Shown: piece after piece, positions 26,348 through 35,982 of the stretch
How positions within the stretch are numbered: position 1 is the stretch's first letter
Layout of the letters: every line of letters starts with the position of its first letter
Source of the DNA: Rossellomorea aquimaris
GTDB lineage: Bacteria; Bacillota; Bacilli; Bacillales; Bacillaceae_B
Length of the DNA stretch: 64,000 bases
Reading direction: 5' to 3'
NCBI RefSeq assembly: GCF_020172085.1
Contig: NZ_JAIVAT010000005.1
Span: forward strand, 275,863-339,862
The notes under the pieces: generated by a model
Databases searched by the model: none
What the model was told of the DNA's origin: nothing
What the model saw: the letters and a program-made list of their open reading frames with translations, nothing else
Made by a program: the position numbers and the translations under genes

Positions 26348-29317
26348 TCAGGAAATACGGATGGATTCATTTCGATACAACTTAATCACTTCATCGTCGT
26401 CAAATGTATCTTTAACATGGGGATGACAGGTGAAAAATATCATCTGATGGCTTACGGCCATTTTTCTTAGAAGTTTCAAAAATGCTTGAGTTCTGTCTTG
26501 ATCGAAGTTGACCACTCCATCATCAATCAGTACAGGCAATGGATATTTATCTCGGAATGACTGGATGAGTGCAAATCGAATCGAGATGTAAAGTTGCTCT
26601 TTCGTCCCTTGACTGAGTTCGACTGCATGAAAGACGGAACCATCCTTTCTCTCAACTTTGATCATTTCGTCCTCTAGTAAGAAAATGCGTTGGTAGTGCC
26701 CTTCTGTCAGTTCTCGGAAGATTTCTTCTGCCTGTTGCAGGACTTTAGGCATTTTGGTTTTCTGATAGAGTTCGATAGTCTTGTTTAAGGATATTTGTGC
26801 TAACGTGTATCCTGACCACTCATTGGCCAGTTCCTGTAGTTCCGCTTTTTTGCTTTGGAATTCCTGAAGGATGGACGAATAACTTTTCCCTTCTTCTAAC
26901 ATCTTTATTTCATATACAACAGAGGCAAGTTCTTTCTGTTGAGTGGATACCTCAAGTGACAGCTGATCGATTGATTGAGTGATGAGGGTGATCGCTTTCA
27001 TGATTTCTTCCTCTGCATCAAATTCAGCAAACGTACTGAGGGTTCGCCCTGTAAGCCTTGTCCTCATCCCACTGTATTGTGACCAAAGCCCATCTCTTTC
27101 CTCAACCTGAATGGCCTTCTCCCGAAATGCCGTTTCATCAACGCAACCTGAATCCTTAAAGAGGGCATTTATATCATCTCGAATCTTTCTGTTTTCTATG
27201 GTTCGTTTTTCGAGTTCAAGAGAAAGAGGCTCCAATTCTGACTGTGCATTTTCAATTGTCAGCTGCTGCTTTTTTTGATCCTGCATGATTTTTTTTATTT
27301 GTATGAAGCTTTCTTCTACCGAAGTGAATGTCATGGAATGTCGTTGAAACCACATTTTACACTCTTCAACGTAATCACTTACGTTACGGGATATAGAGGC
27401 AACTTGTTCGGATAAATGTGTAAATGTTTCATAGGCATATACCAATTCTTTCATTTTGCCAAACGCGTCGCGGAGCGATTTCCAATTGAACTCGGGTGGC
27501 AGTCTCAATGACGCTTTAAGCTGTGCGATTTTTTCCTCCACGACAACGATTTCCTTCTCAAGCCATTTCTTTTTTTCATCCAGCTTATGGATTTTACCTT
27601 CCTGTTCTTCTAATGATAAGATGCGCTGCTTCCATTCGTTTCGAAACTCCATTTGTTCCTTGAGGCTTTGTTCTATTCTTTCAGGAGAGTAATCGTTCTT
27701 CTCTTCTCTTGGCTTTAATTCATTCACTCTCGTTCTGATTTTGTGCAGGGAGCGGGCTTCTTCCCTAAGAGCTTTTCTTGACTGCATGCCAGTAACTCCT
27801 ACTACGGCCATCAGAATGAAGCAAACCGCCGCAATGAACCAATCCGCCTTAAAGATTCCCCATGCACTGATTCCAAGTAAAAGAAGAAGGGCTGTGCTGC
27901 TTAACACCAGCTGTTGAGAAAATGTTGCCTTTTTCCTGCTATAACTCTCTTCTGACTCCTGCAATTGCATGTTCATCCACTGCATCTGATCTTGTGAAGC
28001 TTGATGTCTGGACTGGGCTTTTACTGCACGTTGCAAGTCTTGATATTCATCCTCTGGCATCAAACGGTTTTCTAGTATTTCACATTTTCTTTCGATTGCA
28101 TGAAGCTCTTCCATTCCCTCTTCATATTGCTTCTGCAGGCTTTCACGGTCATGGAGAAGTTTCGTATATTGCTCCACGCTTTGCTGAATTTGATCTGACA
28201 TCATCAAGCTGGTATTGAGTGTCGGAATGGATTCCATCTCGATATCAAGCCCCAGCTCTCTGAGCGTGTCACTGATTTTTCTTTGAATCACGATTAACTC
28301 TCTGTTACGTTCACTTCTTTCCTCGTTCCACTTAAAATAATAGGTTTGTCTTGAAAGTATCTTTTCCATGAAAGGAATTTCATTCAGAAGTGAAATACCG
28401 GCATTTTCCTCATCTATTTTTTGTTGAAGTTTTTCTTGCTTTGCGGTCAGGGTTTCAATATAGGATGATATTTGTCTTTCTTCGATTTTCAGCTCATTCA
28501 GCCTCTCCAGACCCTTTGTGGGAAATTTAATGTCTTTCAGTTGTGAAAGACGCTCCTCCACTTCTTTATATTGGACCAGTGTCCCCCAATTCTCCTGTGC
28601 AGCAATCAGGTCCTCTTTTCTTTCGGATAGGGCCTCCTTTTCAGTCTCAGATGATAAGATGTTTTCCTCAAGGGAACTGCGCTTGTCTACCAGGGGCAAA
28701 TATCGTTCATTTTTCTCTTTCCCTTCCCGTACCTGCTTTTCAAGGGATTTTAATTGAGTTATTACCTCATTGATTTTGGGTTTTCTACCTGATTTCTTAA
28801 ACAACTGATCTCTTTCTTTCTGCCAATCCTGCTCCAGCCTTAAAAGGGTATCCGTCCCTGTGGAACCTGCAGTGAAGAGATAGCGGTTCAGTTCTTCCTT
28901 TTTTAGGCGCTGAATGTTTTGGATCCCTTCGAGGTTGAAAGAGAATATATTCTGATATGTCGCTCGATCCATTCTCCCGAGTAACCGCTGAAGGGTGTCT
29001 TCCCCTTCCATTCTGCCGTCTTCGAATTGGACTGTTACGTCCCCTGTAGCTTTCCCTTTGATTCGTTGGATACTTACGATTCCCTCACCTTCGATTTGAC
29101 AAAGAATCTTACCGCCATATTCTGTCGATGTTTTCGGAACATACCTCAAAAGGGATTGCTGCTTCGTTGGAAAACCGAACAGAATGCTGTGAATGAATGA
29201 CATGATCGTTGATTTACCTGCCTCGTTCTCTCCATAGAATAATTGAAGATCCTTCAATGTATATTGCTTGTTTTCTATTTTTCCATATCCGTAAATATGA
29301 AGTTCAAGTAATTTCAC
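26348..29317 (-). CDS. yhaN: SbcC/Rad50-like ATPase YhaN
   Basis: 989 residues. An N-terminal ATPase half with Walker A GENEAGKST (about 30-38) and a C-terminal half with Walker B-like LPVLIDDGVVNFDQ (about 930) are joined by long coiled coils. Two hydrophobic segments (about 471-510) interrupt the coiled-coil hinge, where Rad50 has its zinc hook. This is the YhaN form, suggesting a membrane-anchored nuclease ATPase. The next gene upstream encodes the nuclease partner (17-base gap). Role in DNA end processing is inferred. Confidence 0.9.
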   Translation of the reverse strand: MKLLELHIYGYGKIENKQYTLKDLQLFYGENEAGKSTIMSFIHSILFGFPTKQQSLLRYVPKTSTEYGGKILCQIEGEGIVSIQRIKGKATGDVTVQFEDGRMEGEDTLQRLLGRMDRATYQNIFSFNLEGIQNIQRLKKEELNRYLFTAGSTGTDTLLRLEQDWQKERDQLFKKSGRKPKINEVITQLKSLEKQVREGKEKNERYLPLVDKRSSLEENILSSETEKEALSERKEDLIAAQENWGTLVQYKEVEERLSQLKDIKFPTKGLERLNELKIEERQISSYIETLTAKQEKLQQKIDEENAGISLLNEIPFMEKILSRQTYYFKWNEERSERNRELIVIQRKISDTLRELGLDIEMESIPTLNTSLMMSDQIQQSVEQYTKLLHDRESLQKQYEEGMEELHAIERKCEILENRLMPEDEYQDLQRAVKAQSRHQASQDQMQWMNMQLQESEESYSRKKATFSQQLVLSSTALLLLLGISAWGIFKADWFIAAVCFILMAVVGVTGMQSRKALREEARSLHKIRTRVNELKPREEKNDYSPERIEQSLKEQMEFRNEWKQRILSLEEQEGKIHKLDEKKKWLEKEIVVVEEKIAQLKASLRLPPEFNWKSLRDAFGKMKELVYAYETFTHLSEQVASISRNVSDYVEECKMWFQRHSMTFTSVEESFIQIKKIMQDQKKQQLTIENAQSELEPLSLELEKRTIENRKIRDDINALFKDSGCVDETAFREKAIQVEERDGLWSQYSGMRTRLTGRTLSTFAEFDAEEEIMKAITLITQSIDQLSLEVSTQQKELASVVYEIKMLEEGKSYSSILQEFQSKKAELQELANEWSGYTLAQISLNKTIELYQKTKMPKVLQQAEEIFRELTEGHYQRIFLLEDEMIKVERKDGSVFHAVELSQGTKEQLYISIRFALIQSFRDKYPLPVLIDDGVVNFDQDRTQAFLKLLRKMAVSHQMIFFTCHPHVKDTFDDDEVIKLYRNESIRIS

Positions 29318-29334
29318 TTATCTCACCTCCAGAA

Positions 29335-30534
29335 TCAGCCCTTGCTTCGAATCAGACTCTCCGCTTCATTAATGATCAATCTTCTTTCCTCTTCATCCAA
29401 CGGGGACAGGAAGCGATAAATGGATGGGTGTTCGTACAGCTCCGACAGGGCAGCCTTCCACTCCCCATCCCCCATGCCTTCAAGGGTGGCCAATACTTCC
29501 TGCTTGAATGGGTCTTGTTCCACGCCTGAGCTGGAACGAGTATAGCGAATAGAATGCACCCACTTCATTTTTCCATATCTCCCGTGCTCAGATTGCAGAG
29601 CCTCCAGAAGATCACCGTTCTCGATCATTCCTTCCATCTCTTCGGGTAGTGAGGACACATCCGTTAAGATGACTTCAATCAGCCTGTCATCGGGTAATGA
29701 CTCCAAAGCCTTTTCTATACGCTGATAGACCTCACCAAACCGCTGAGTGCCCTCAAGGGAAACTCTGCACGTTTCCCACACCAGATCGTGAGTTGGTATG
29801 AATGACAACTCTGTATGCTGCTCATCCAAAATGACTTCATAACAACCCTTTTCTCCGGTTTCTTTCCGGTGTCTGCCCTGGATGTTTCCCGGATAGACGA
29901 TATGTGGCTCTTCATGTAATACCCGGCGTTCGTGTATATGACCGAGCGCCCAGTAATGATAATTTTTCTCCAATAATTCACCTATTGTAAAAGGGGCGTA
30001 TGTTTCATGAGATGAATGAATGCTTCCTTCACTTCCATGCAGGATCCCGATCGTATAACGACCCGCATTTCCTTTTGGATATTCCCCGATCTTTCGTTCT
30101 CTGATATGCCTTGTACCATAACTGAAACCCACTATATCAACAAGAGCCCCATTTTTTGTGGTAAGCTGTTTTACTTCAGCATCCTTTAGAAAAATATGTA
30201 CATTTTCCGGCATATCAAGCTCCAATCGATGACTGCCCAGATGATCATGATTTCCGTGAACGACGTACACAGGGATACCGCTTGAATGCAGGAGATGAAA
30301 TTGTTTCACTAATTTCGCCTGAGCCCGGATACTGCGGTCTTCTTCGTCGAACAAATCCCCACTGATGATCATAAAGTCGATTTGCCTTTCAATGGCTTCT
30401 TTCACCACTCTTTCAAAAGAAGCAAACGTGCTATTATGTATTCGTTCAAATACTTCTTTCGGTAAATGTTTCAGTCCCACGAAAGGACTGTCCAAATGTA
30501 GATCCGCTACATGAAAAAATTTTATTCTCTCCAT
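29335..30534 (-). CDS. yhaO: SbcD/Mre11-like nuclease YhaO
   Basis: 399-residue metallophosphoesterase. Metal-site motifs in order: HVADLHLDSP, SGDLFDEED, VVHGNHDH, ILHGSEG and LGHIHERR. It is the expected partner of YhaN, encoded just upstream of yhaN. Start at ATG 30534 after AAGGAGGAG with five-base spacing; the ORF extends slightly further but without a site. Confidence 0.92.
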   Translation of the reverse strand: MERIKFFHVADLHLDSPFVGLKHLPKEVFERIHNSTFASFERVVKEAIERQIDFMIISGDLFDEEDRSIRAQAKLVKQFHLLHSSGIPVYVVHGNHDHLGSHRLELDMPENVHIFLKDAEVKQLTTKNGALVDIVGFSYGTRHIRERKIGEYPKGNAGRYTIGILHGSEGSIHSSHETYAPFTIGELLEKNYHYWALGHIHERRVLHEEPHIVYPGNIQGRHRKETGEKGCYEVILDEQHTELSFIPTHDLVWETCRVSLEGTQRFGEVYQRIEKALESLPDDRLIEVILTDVSSLPEEMEGMIENGDLLEALQSEHGRYGKMKWVHSIRYTRSSSGVEQDPFKQEVLATLEGMGDGEWKAALSELYEHPSIYRFLSPLDEEERRLIINEAESLIRSKG

Positions 30535-30635
30535 GAAGTCTCCTCCTTGCATGCCGAATATACGTTCTTATATTCTTTCATTATATCCTAAAACCCGGGA
30601 ACATTTCAGTAGGTAATCACAAATTACCCGATTCA

Positions 30636-30674
30636 AGTAAAAAAGCTGCCTCCACTTTGGAGACAGCCTTTTCC
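30636..30674 (-). terminator. terminator after yhaP
   Basis: AAGCTGCCTCCA and TGGAGACAGCCTTTT pair, with one bulge. Confidence 0.8.
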
Positions 30675-31925
30675 TTATTTTTTCGATGTTAGATCAATTG
30701 CTTTCTTAATATCTTTATACGAATTGGATTTCCCATATAGAAGGACTCCACCGCGATAGACACGTGCCCCGAATACTCCCAGCAGGATGATGGTCACAAG
30801 GAGCAGCACGATCCCAATAAGAGGTTCATAGGCAGGCAGATTCAGCATCCCCACCCGCAGGAACATGACCATCGGTGTGAAAAAGGGAATGTAGGACGTT
30901 ACCGTGACAAATCCCGATTCCGGATTTCCAAGACCGAACATGGAAATGAAAAATCCAATCATGATCAAAAAGGTCATCGGCATGATCATCTGCTGGACAT
31001 CTTCAATCCGACTCACAAGTGAGCCCAGTAATGCAGCAAGGGTTGCGTACAGGAAATACCCGAGCAAGAAGAAAACAATTGAGTAAATGATGACACTGAT
31101 GGATAAGGATTCAAATCCAAATCCATCAAAGAACCCACCTACTAGCTCATCCTTCTTGCGGATCATCGTAAAGTAGCCTACACCAAGGATAACAGCTAAT
31201 TGAGTCAATCCTGCTAGACCGATCCCAATGATTTTGGCAAACATTTGTTTAACAGGTGACACACTTGAAATAAGGATTTCCATTACCCTTGAGCTTTTCT
31301 CTGTCGCGACTTCCATTGCTGTCATATTGGCATAAGCAATGACGGAGAAATAAATAAAGAATAAGAGTACATATACAATGCCCCTGGCCTGACTCAGTTC
31401 TTCTTCAGACTTTGCACCTTCAACAAGCGCTTCTTTTTCAAATTCAACAGGACCGCTTAACAAGGTAAGCTCTTCCCCAGAAAGCTCCAGTTTACTTGCC
31501 GCTTGTGAGGATTTTACATTTTGCAGGGCGATCTGTAATTCTCCGGTTACGGTCGATTCCGATAATGAATTCGATTTATATAGTGCTTTCGGAAGCCCAT
31601 CTGAGTTGACACTTAATACTAGCAAACCTTTCAGTTCTTCCGTTTCAATTTCTTTTTCGATCTTTTCCATTGACTGAGTGGCCTGTTCTAATTGAATCTC
31701 GCTATTCATGATGTCCAGCTGTTGGACGAGTGGATTATACAACTTTCCTGTTTCATCCAGAACGGCTACTTTTTCCTGTTCATCTCCCGTGAAACTCGAT
31801 ATCACACTGTCGAAATTAGCCAGTAATACGAGTGCAGCGGCAATGATGACCGTCGAGATGATAAAGGATTTGGCCTTGAGCTTTGACATATAAGAATGAC
31901 CAAGGATCAAGAAGAAATTATTCAT
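30675..31925 (-). CDS. yhaP: NatB/YhaP-type ABC exporter permease
   Basis: 416 residues. One N-terminal membrane helix (about 22-42), a large extracytoplasmic part (about 45-185) and five to six C-terminal segments, the ABC2/NatB layout. The partner ATPase YhaQ is encoded immediately upstream with an 8-base overlap. NatAB relatives export sodium; the substrate here is unproven. Confidence 0.88.
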   Translation of the reverse strand: MNNFFLILGHSYMSKLKAKSFIISTVIIAAALVLLANFDSVISSFTGDEQEKVAVLDETGKLYNPLVQQLDIMNSEIQLEQATQSMEKIEKEIETEELKGLLVLSVNSDGLPKALYKSNSLSESTVTGELQIALQNVKSSQAASKLELSGEELTLLSGPVEFEKEALVEGAKSEEELSQARGIVYVLLFFIYFSVIAYANMTAMEVATEKSSRVMEILISSVSPVKQMFAKIIGIGLAGLTQLAVILGVGYFTMIRKKDELVGGFFDGFGFESLSISVIIYSIVFFLLGYFLYATLAALLGSLVSRIEDVQQMIMPMTFLIMIGFFISMFGLGNPESGFVTVTSYIPFFTPMVMFLRVGMLNLPAYEPLIGIVLLLVTIILLGVFGARVYRGGVLLYGKSNSYKDIKKAIDLTSKK

Positions 31926-32817
31926 AAGAAGTTCCCACCTTTTCTATAAAAATATCGTTCAGGGAAGGTTCCTCTAATTCGAATTTTCGAAGGAAGCCTT
32001 TTTGCACGACATGATGAAATACTCCTTGGGCAGCAGTCTCGGATTCTACCTGAAGAAGGACACCTTCCGTTGTTTCTTTAAGCTTCGTCACCCCTTCTTG
32101 GTCTTTCAAATAGGTAAGGTCAAAGTCGGCATGAATACTGACATTCTTCTTTCCAAAGGAACGCTTGATTTCTTTCAGGCCCCCATGGACGACGGGACGA
32201 CCTTTGTGCATAATGCACAAGCTTTCGCAAAGCTCCTCCACATGCTCCATTCGATGACTCGAGAATACGATGGTCGTTCCGTTCTTCTTGATTTCCCGGA
32301 CGGCATCCTTTAACAGCTCGACATTCACAGGGTCCAGGCCGCTGAAAGGCTCATCAAGGATTAACAGTTTCGGCTTATGAATGACGGATGCAATGAATTG
32401 AATCTTTTGCTGATTTCCTTTTGATAGTTCCTCGACTTTTTTATGGAGATATTGAGGGACATTGAACCGTTCCAGCCAATAATCCAACTCCTTTAGGATC
32501 TCGCTTTTCTCCATCCCCCTAAGACGAGCGAGATAGACGATTTGATCGCTGACCTTCATTTTCGGATAAAGTCCTCTTTCCTCCGGCAGATAGCCGATTT
32601 CAGGACTGGTGGAATAATCAATCCTTTTACCATTCCACGTGATCAAGCCTTCCGTTGCATCCAATAATCCTAACACCATTCGAAAGGTCGTCGTCTTACC
32701 TGCACCATTCGCTCCAAGAAATCCAAACATTTCACTCGGGGGTATTTCAAGTGACAGCTCATCTACCGCCGTGAAATCCCCAAACCTTTTGGTTACCTGT
32801 TGTATTTTCAAACTCAT
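31918..32817 (-). CDS. yhaQ: NatA/YhaQ-type ABC exporter ATPase
   Basis: 299 residues with Walker A GANGAGKTT, signature LSKGNQQK, Walker B LLILDEPFSGLDP and H-loop SSHRM, plus a C-terminal extension of about 80 residues usual in NatA-type subunits. Start ambiguous: ATG 32817 (used) or ATG 32826, which is very close to GGAGGGG. Operon with yhaP. Confidence 0.9.
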   Translation of the reverse strand: MSLKIQQVTKRFGDFTAVDELSLEIPPSEMFGFLGANGAGKTTTFRMVLGLLDATEGLITWNGKRIDYSTSPEIGYLPEERGLYPKMKVSDQIVYLARLRGMEKSEILKELDYWLERFNVPQYLHKKVEELSKGNQQKIQFIASVIHKPKLLILDEPFSGLDPVNVELLKDAVREIKKNGTTIVFSSHRMEHVEELCESLCIMHKGRPVVHGGLKEIKRSFGKKNVSIHADFDLTYLKDQEGVTKLKETTEGVLLQVESETAAQGVFHHVVQKGFLRKFELEEPSLNDIFIEKVGTSYE

Positions 32818-33000
32818 CTTCAGCATCCCCCTCCATTAACGCCAGTAAAGTCTTCTTTCTCTCTTGTACTCTACGATTCTATCCATAAAAGGTTTCATTT
32901 TCCATTCTTTTTTCATTATCAAACTATTTTGACTTCCCAAAAAAATGATAGTATGAAAAAATAAAGGGGTACATCATTTCTACAAAAAGGGGTATAAACA

Positions 33001-33186
33001 ATGAAAGTATACAAATTGACGGTATTTGAAAAAGACGGTAAGAAAATCCTGGATGAAGCATTCGAGGCTTCTTCTGACAGCGATGCAAAGAATTTGGGAG
33101 CAACCATGCTCGAGGAGAAAGGGTATGCTGAGCATACTCACCGCTGTACCTCTCCGCTTGGAAAGTTATTACTCTTCCATGTATAA
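33001..33186 (+). CDS. yhzC: YhzC-type small protein
   Basis: 61 residues, starts MKVYKLTVFEKDGKK and ends LGKLLLFHV. Compact, probably beta-rich; function unknown. Similar gene (yhzC) at the same place in B. subtilis. AAAGGGG lies about nine bases upstream. Confidence 0.75.
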   Translation: MKVYKLTVFEKDGKKILDEAFEASSDSDAKNLGATMLEEKGYAEHTHRCTSPLGKLLLFHV

Positions 33187-33189
33187 ATG

Positions 33190-33224
33190 ATTCTGCATTA
33201 CAGGCATGCCTGTAATGCATTTTC
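33190..33224 (+). terminator. terminator after yhzC
   Basis: GCATTACAGGCA pairs perfectly with TGCCTGTAATGC, followed by ATTTTCTTTC. Confidence 0.8.
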
Positions 33225-33240
33225 TTTCATGTACATGTAT

Positions 33241-33278
33241 TCAAAAAAGAACCAGCCCCATCAGGCTGGTTCCCGTTG
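33241..33278 (-). terminator. terminator after yhaR
   Basis: GAACCAGCC and GGCTGGTTC pair; an AAAAAA run on the left gives a U-tract for the minus-strand transcript. Confidence 0.8.
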
Positions 33279-33280
33279 TC

Positions 33281-34075
33281 TTATTCGCCCTTGAATTCAG
33301 GTCTTCTTTTTTCCACGAACGCTTGAATGCCTTCCTTGTGATCGGACGTTTGGCGCATGAGCCATTGACCTTCCTTCTCAAGGTCGAGTGCATGCTGCAA
33401 TCTATCTTTATTAAGTGCTACATAAACTTCTTTCGTCTTCAACATCGCTTTCGTCGGCGCACTCAACACCTGTTTCGTATATCGCTCGATCCCTTCCTCC
33501 AGTTTTCCAGAAGGAATTGCTTCATCGACAAGTCCTTTCATAAGTGCTTCCTGACCTTCAAATACTTTTCCGTTCCAGATTAACCGCTTCGCTTTATGCG
33601 TACCAAGGCGCTCCTGCAACAGAAAATGACTACCCCCATCAGGGATCAAGGCGATTCCAATGAAGTTCATGGCAAGCTTGCTGTCTTCTTCACATAATAT
33701 ATAATCAGACGCCAGAGCAAGGCTTAATCCAAGACCCGCTGCCGCCCCATGAATGCCTGTCAAAACCACTTTCGGCATGGAATATAACGTCATCACTAGC
33801 TCACTGATCGTATCCATGATTTTAGAGAACTGCTCTTCTCCGCTTAATGAAAGCATGGACTTAATATCTCCCCCAGAAGAGAACCCCTTTCCTTCTCCTG
33901 TCAGGATCAATAAAGAAATCGCTGGATCATTCTTCACTTCTTTTAATGCTGCCAAAAGCTCTTCCATCAGCTCCGCATCCAATGCATTCAACGATTGTGG
34001 CCTGTTCAGCCGAAGCCTCGCCACCTTACCTTCCTTATGTAGATTTACTGTTTGATATTGATTTGACACTGTCAA
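33281..34075 (-). CDS. yhaR: enoyl-CoA hydratase/isomerase family protein YhaR
   Basis: 264 residues of the crotonase fold with oxyanion-hole segments GKGFSSGGDIKSM and GAAAGLGLSLALASD. The usual catalytic glutamate pair is not clearly conserved, so hydratase activity is uncertain. Start proposed at TTG 34075, seven bases after GGGAGGG; a GTG at 34069 is also possible. Next to an acyl-CoA ligase, consistent with fatty acid catabolism. Confidence 0.83.
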   Translation of the reverse strand: MTVSNQYQTVNLHKEGKVARLRLNRPQSLNALDAELMEELLAALKEVKNDPAISLLILTGEGKGFSSGGDIKSMLSLSGEEQFSKIMDTISELVMTLYSMPKVVLTGIHGAAAGLGLSLALASDYILCEEDSKLAMNFIGIALIPDGGSHFLLQERLGTHKAKRLIWNGKVFEGQEALMKGLVDEAIPSGKLEEGIERYTKQVLSAPTKAMLKTKEVYVALNKDRLQHALDLEKEGQWLMRQTSDHKEGIQAFVEKRRPEFKGE

Positions 34076-34191
34076 AAAAATCCCTCCCCTTTTTATTAGC
34101 ATAGCGTAAAACTTAATTTTCAGGAATCATTTTTTAGAAAAGTTAAATAATTCGAGAGGGAGACCGACATAAAGCCAACCTCCCCTCCCAA

Positions 34192-35805
34192 TTAAACCTG
34201 CTTCATTTGGTCCTGTACCTGGTCACGGAGGGCTCTTTTTAAAAATTTCCCAACTGATGTTTTAGGAATTTCCTCTAGGAATAGAATTTCATCTGGAAGC
34301 CACCATTTAGCAAACTGAGGCTTAAGGAAGTCCAGGATCTCCTCTTTGGTCACACTTCCTTTCCCCGAGTCTTTTAATACGACACACGCGATAGGCCGTT
34401 CCTGCCACTCTTCATGAGGGACTGCCACCACAGCAGCTTCAAAGATATGTTCATGGGCCATGAGCGCATTTTCAAGATCGACAGAGGAGATCCATTCCCC
34501 ACCTGATTTAATTAAGTCCTTCGTACGGTCGACGATCTTGATGTAGCCTTCTTCATCAATGGTGACGACATCACCCGTATACAGCCATCCATCACGGAAT
34601 GCATCACTTGTCCGTTCATCGTCATAATACTCAGAAGCAATCCAGGGACCCCTTAAGGCTAGCTCGCCCATCTCAATACCGTCCCAAGCCACTTCGCCAT
34701 CCTTCCCGACGATCTTCATGTCGAGTCCAGGGACGAGGATCCCTTGCTTCGCTTTCAGGTCAAGCTTCTCTTCGGCAGAGAGGTCATCCTGATAGCTTTT
34801 TGATGCTGCAATCACGGCAAGTGGACTTGTTTCAGTCATGCCATATGCATGCATGAACGGAATGCCGAATTTCTCTTCGAATGTGCGAATCATTCCTTTA
34901 GGGGCAGCTGATCCTCCACATAAAACGGACCGAAGACTTGTGAGATCATATTCCTTTTTCTCCAGTTCATTGAGTAATCCAAGCCAAATCGTCGGCACCC
35001 CGGCAGATATGGTTACTTTCTCATCCTGCATGAGCTGGGCCAGTAACCCTGGAGTAAAATATGGTCCAGGCAGAACCTGCTTCGTTCCGAACCACACCGA
35101 TGCAAATGGGAGTCCCCATGCGTTCACATGAAACATCGGCACCACCGGTAGCGCCACATCCCTCTCACTGACGCCAGTCGTATCTGCAAGGCCGAGAGCC
35201 ATCGCATGCAGTACGATCCCTCTATGTGAATAAACCACTCCTTTTGGATTGCCTGTCGTCGCGGAAGTGTAACACATTCCGGCAGGTGCATTCTCATCTA
35301 TGTCCGTACTGAATTCAAAAGATGGATCCCCTTCCTCCAATAAGCGTTCATAATGATACACGGGCTCTAACACCGTCTCAGGCAGCTCTCCATCGGTCAT
35401 CACGATAAATGCCTTGACCGTCGGGATCTGGTCTTTGATCTTTTCAATGAGTGGGACAATATCAGGGTCGATGAGCAATACTTGATCTTTTGCATGATTG
35501 ATTATATAAACAATGTGCTGTGGGGATAATCGGATATTGATTGTATGTAATACAGCCCCACTGCATGGAATCGCAAAGTATGCTTCCAAATGACGATGGT
35601 GGTTCCACGCGAGTGTACCGACTTTATCCCCTTCTTCAACCCCCAGTGTCTGAAGGGCACTGGCAAGCCTCCGCGTCCGTTCCCCCCACTGCTTGTATGT
35701 GAAGCGGTTGATTCCGGATTCGGTCCGTGAAACGATTTCTTTCTTAGGAAAATACTTTTCAGCCCGTTCAATCATTTGTGTCAAAAGCAGAGGTGTTTGC
35801 ATCAT
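34192..35805 (-). CDS. AMP-forming acyl-CoA synthetase (AlkK-like medium/long-chain type)
   Basis: 537 residues of the adenylate-forming family with P-loop [12 protein letters not shown] (about 180-191), [17 protein letters not shown] and C-terminal [10 protein letters not shown] with the catalytic lysine. The internal block [13 protein letters not shown] is typical of AlkK-like enzymes that activate medium-chain acids. It likely feeds beta-oxidation together with yhaR. A perfect CRE just upstream suggests repression by CcpA on good carbon sources. Confidence 0.9.
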   Translation of the reverse strand: MMQTPLLLTQMIERAEKYFPKKEIVSRTESGINRFTYKQWGERTRRLASALQTLGVEEGDKVGTLAWNHHRHLEAYFAIPCSGAVLHTINIRLSPQHIVYIINHAKDQVLLIDPDIVPLIEKIKDQIPTVKAFIVMTDGELPETVLEPVYHYERLLEEGDPSFEFSTDIDENAPAGMCYTSATTGNPKGVVYSHRGIVLHAMALGLADTTGVSERDVALPVVPMFHVNAWGLPFASVWFGTKQVLPGPYFTPGLLAQLMQDEKVTISAGVPTIWLGLLNELEKKEYDLTSLRSVLCGGSAAPKGMIRTFEEKFGIPFMHAYGMTETSPLAVIAASKSYQDDLSAEEKLDLKAKQGILVPGLDMKIVGKDGEVAWDGIEMGELALRGPWIASEYYDDERTSDAFRDGWLYTGDVVTIDEEGYIKIVDRTKDLIKSGGEWISSVDLENALMAHEHIFEAAVVAVPHEEWQERPIACVVLKDSGKGSVTKEEILDFLKPQFAKWWLPDEILFLEEIPKTSVGKFLKRALRDQVQDQMKQV

Positions 35806-35827
35806 ATTCGATCTCTCCCCTCAAAAT

Positions 35828-35842
35828 AGTAAGCGTTTTCAA
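35828..35842 (-). promoter_or_regulatory. CRE (CcpA site) upstream of the acyl-CoA synthetase
   Basis: Reading TTGAAAACGCTTACT on the minus strand, this matches WTGNAANCGNWNNCW at every constrained position. It is 23 bases upstream of the start codon. Confidence 0.78.
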
Positions 35843-35944
35843 TTGGTGTTTGATTTTCTCTGTCTCATTCACTAATTCTACTTTACAGGTGGTTTATCCT
35901 TTAAGCATGAATGAAAAATTCCGGTATTGAGAGGAAGATAGACA

Positions 35945-35980
35945 AAAAAACACGTCGCAAAGGGAATGCGACGTGTTTCC
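35945..35980 (-). terminator. terminator after hemZ
   Basis: AAACACGTCGCA and TGCGACGTGTTT pair around a short loop. Confidence 0.88.
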
Positions 35981-35982
35981 TA

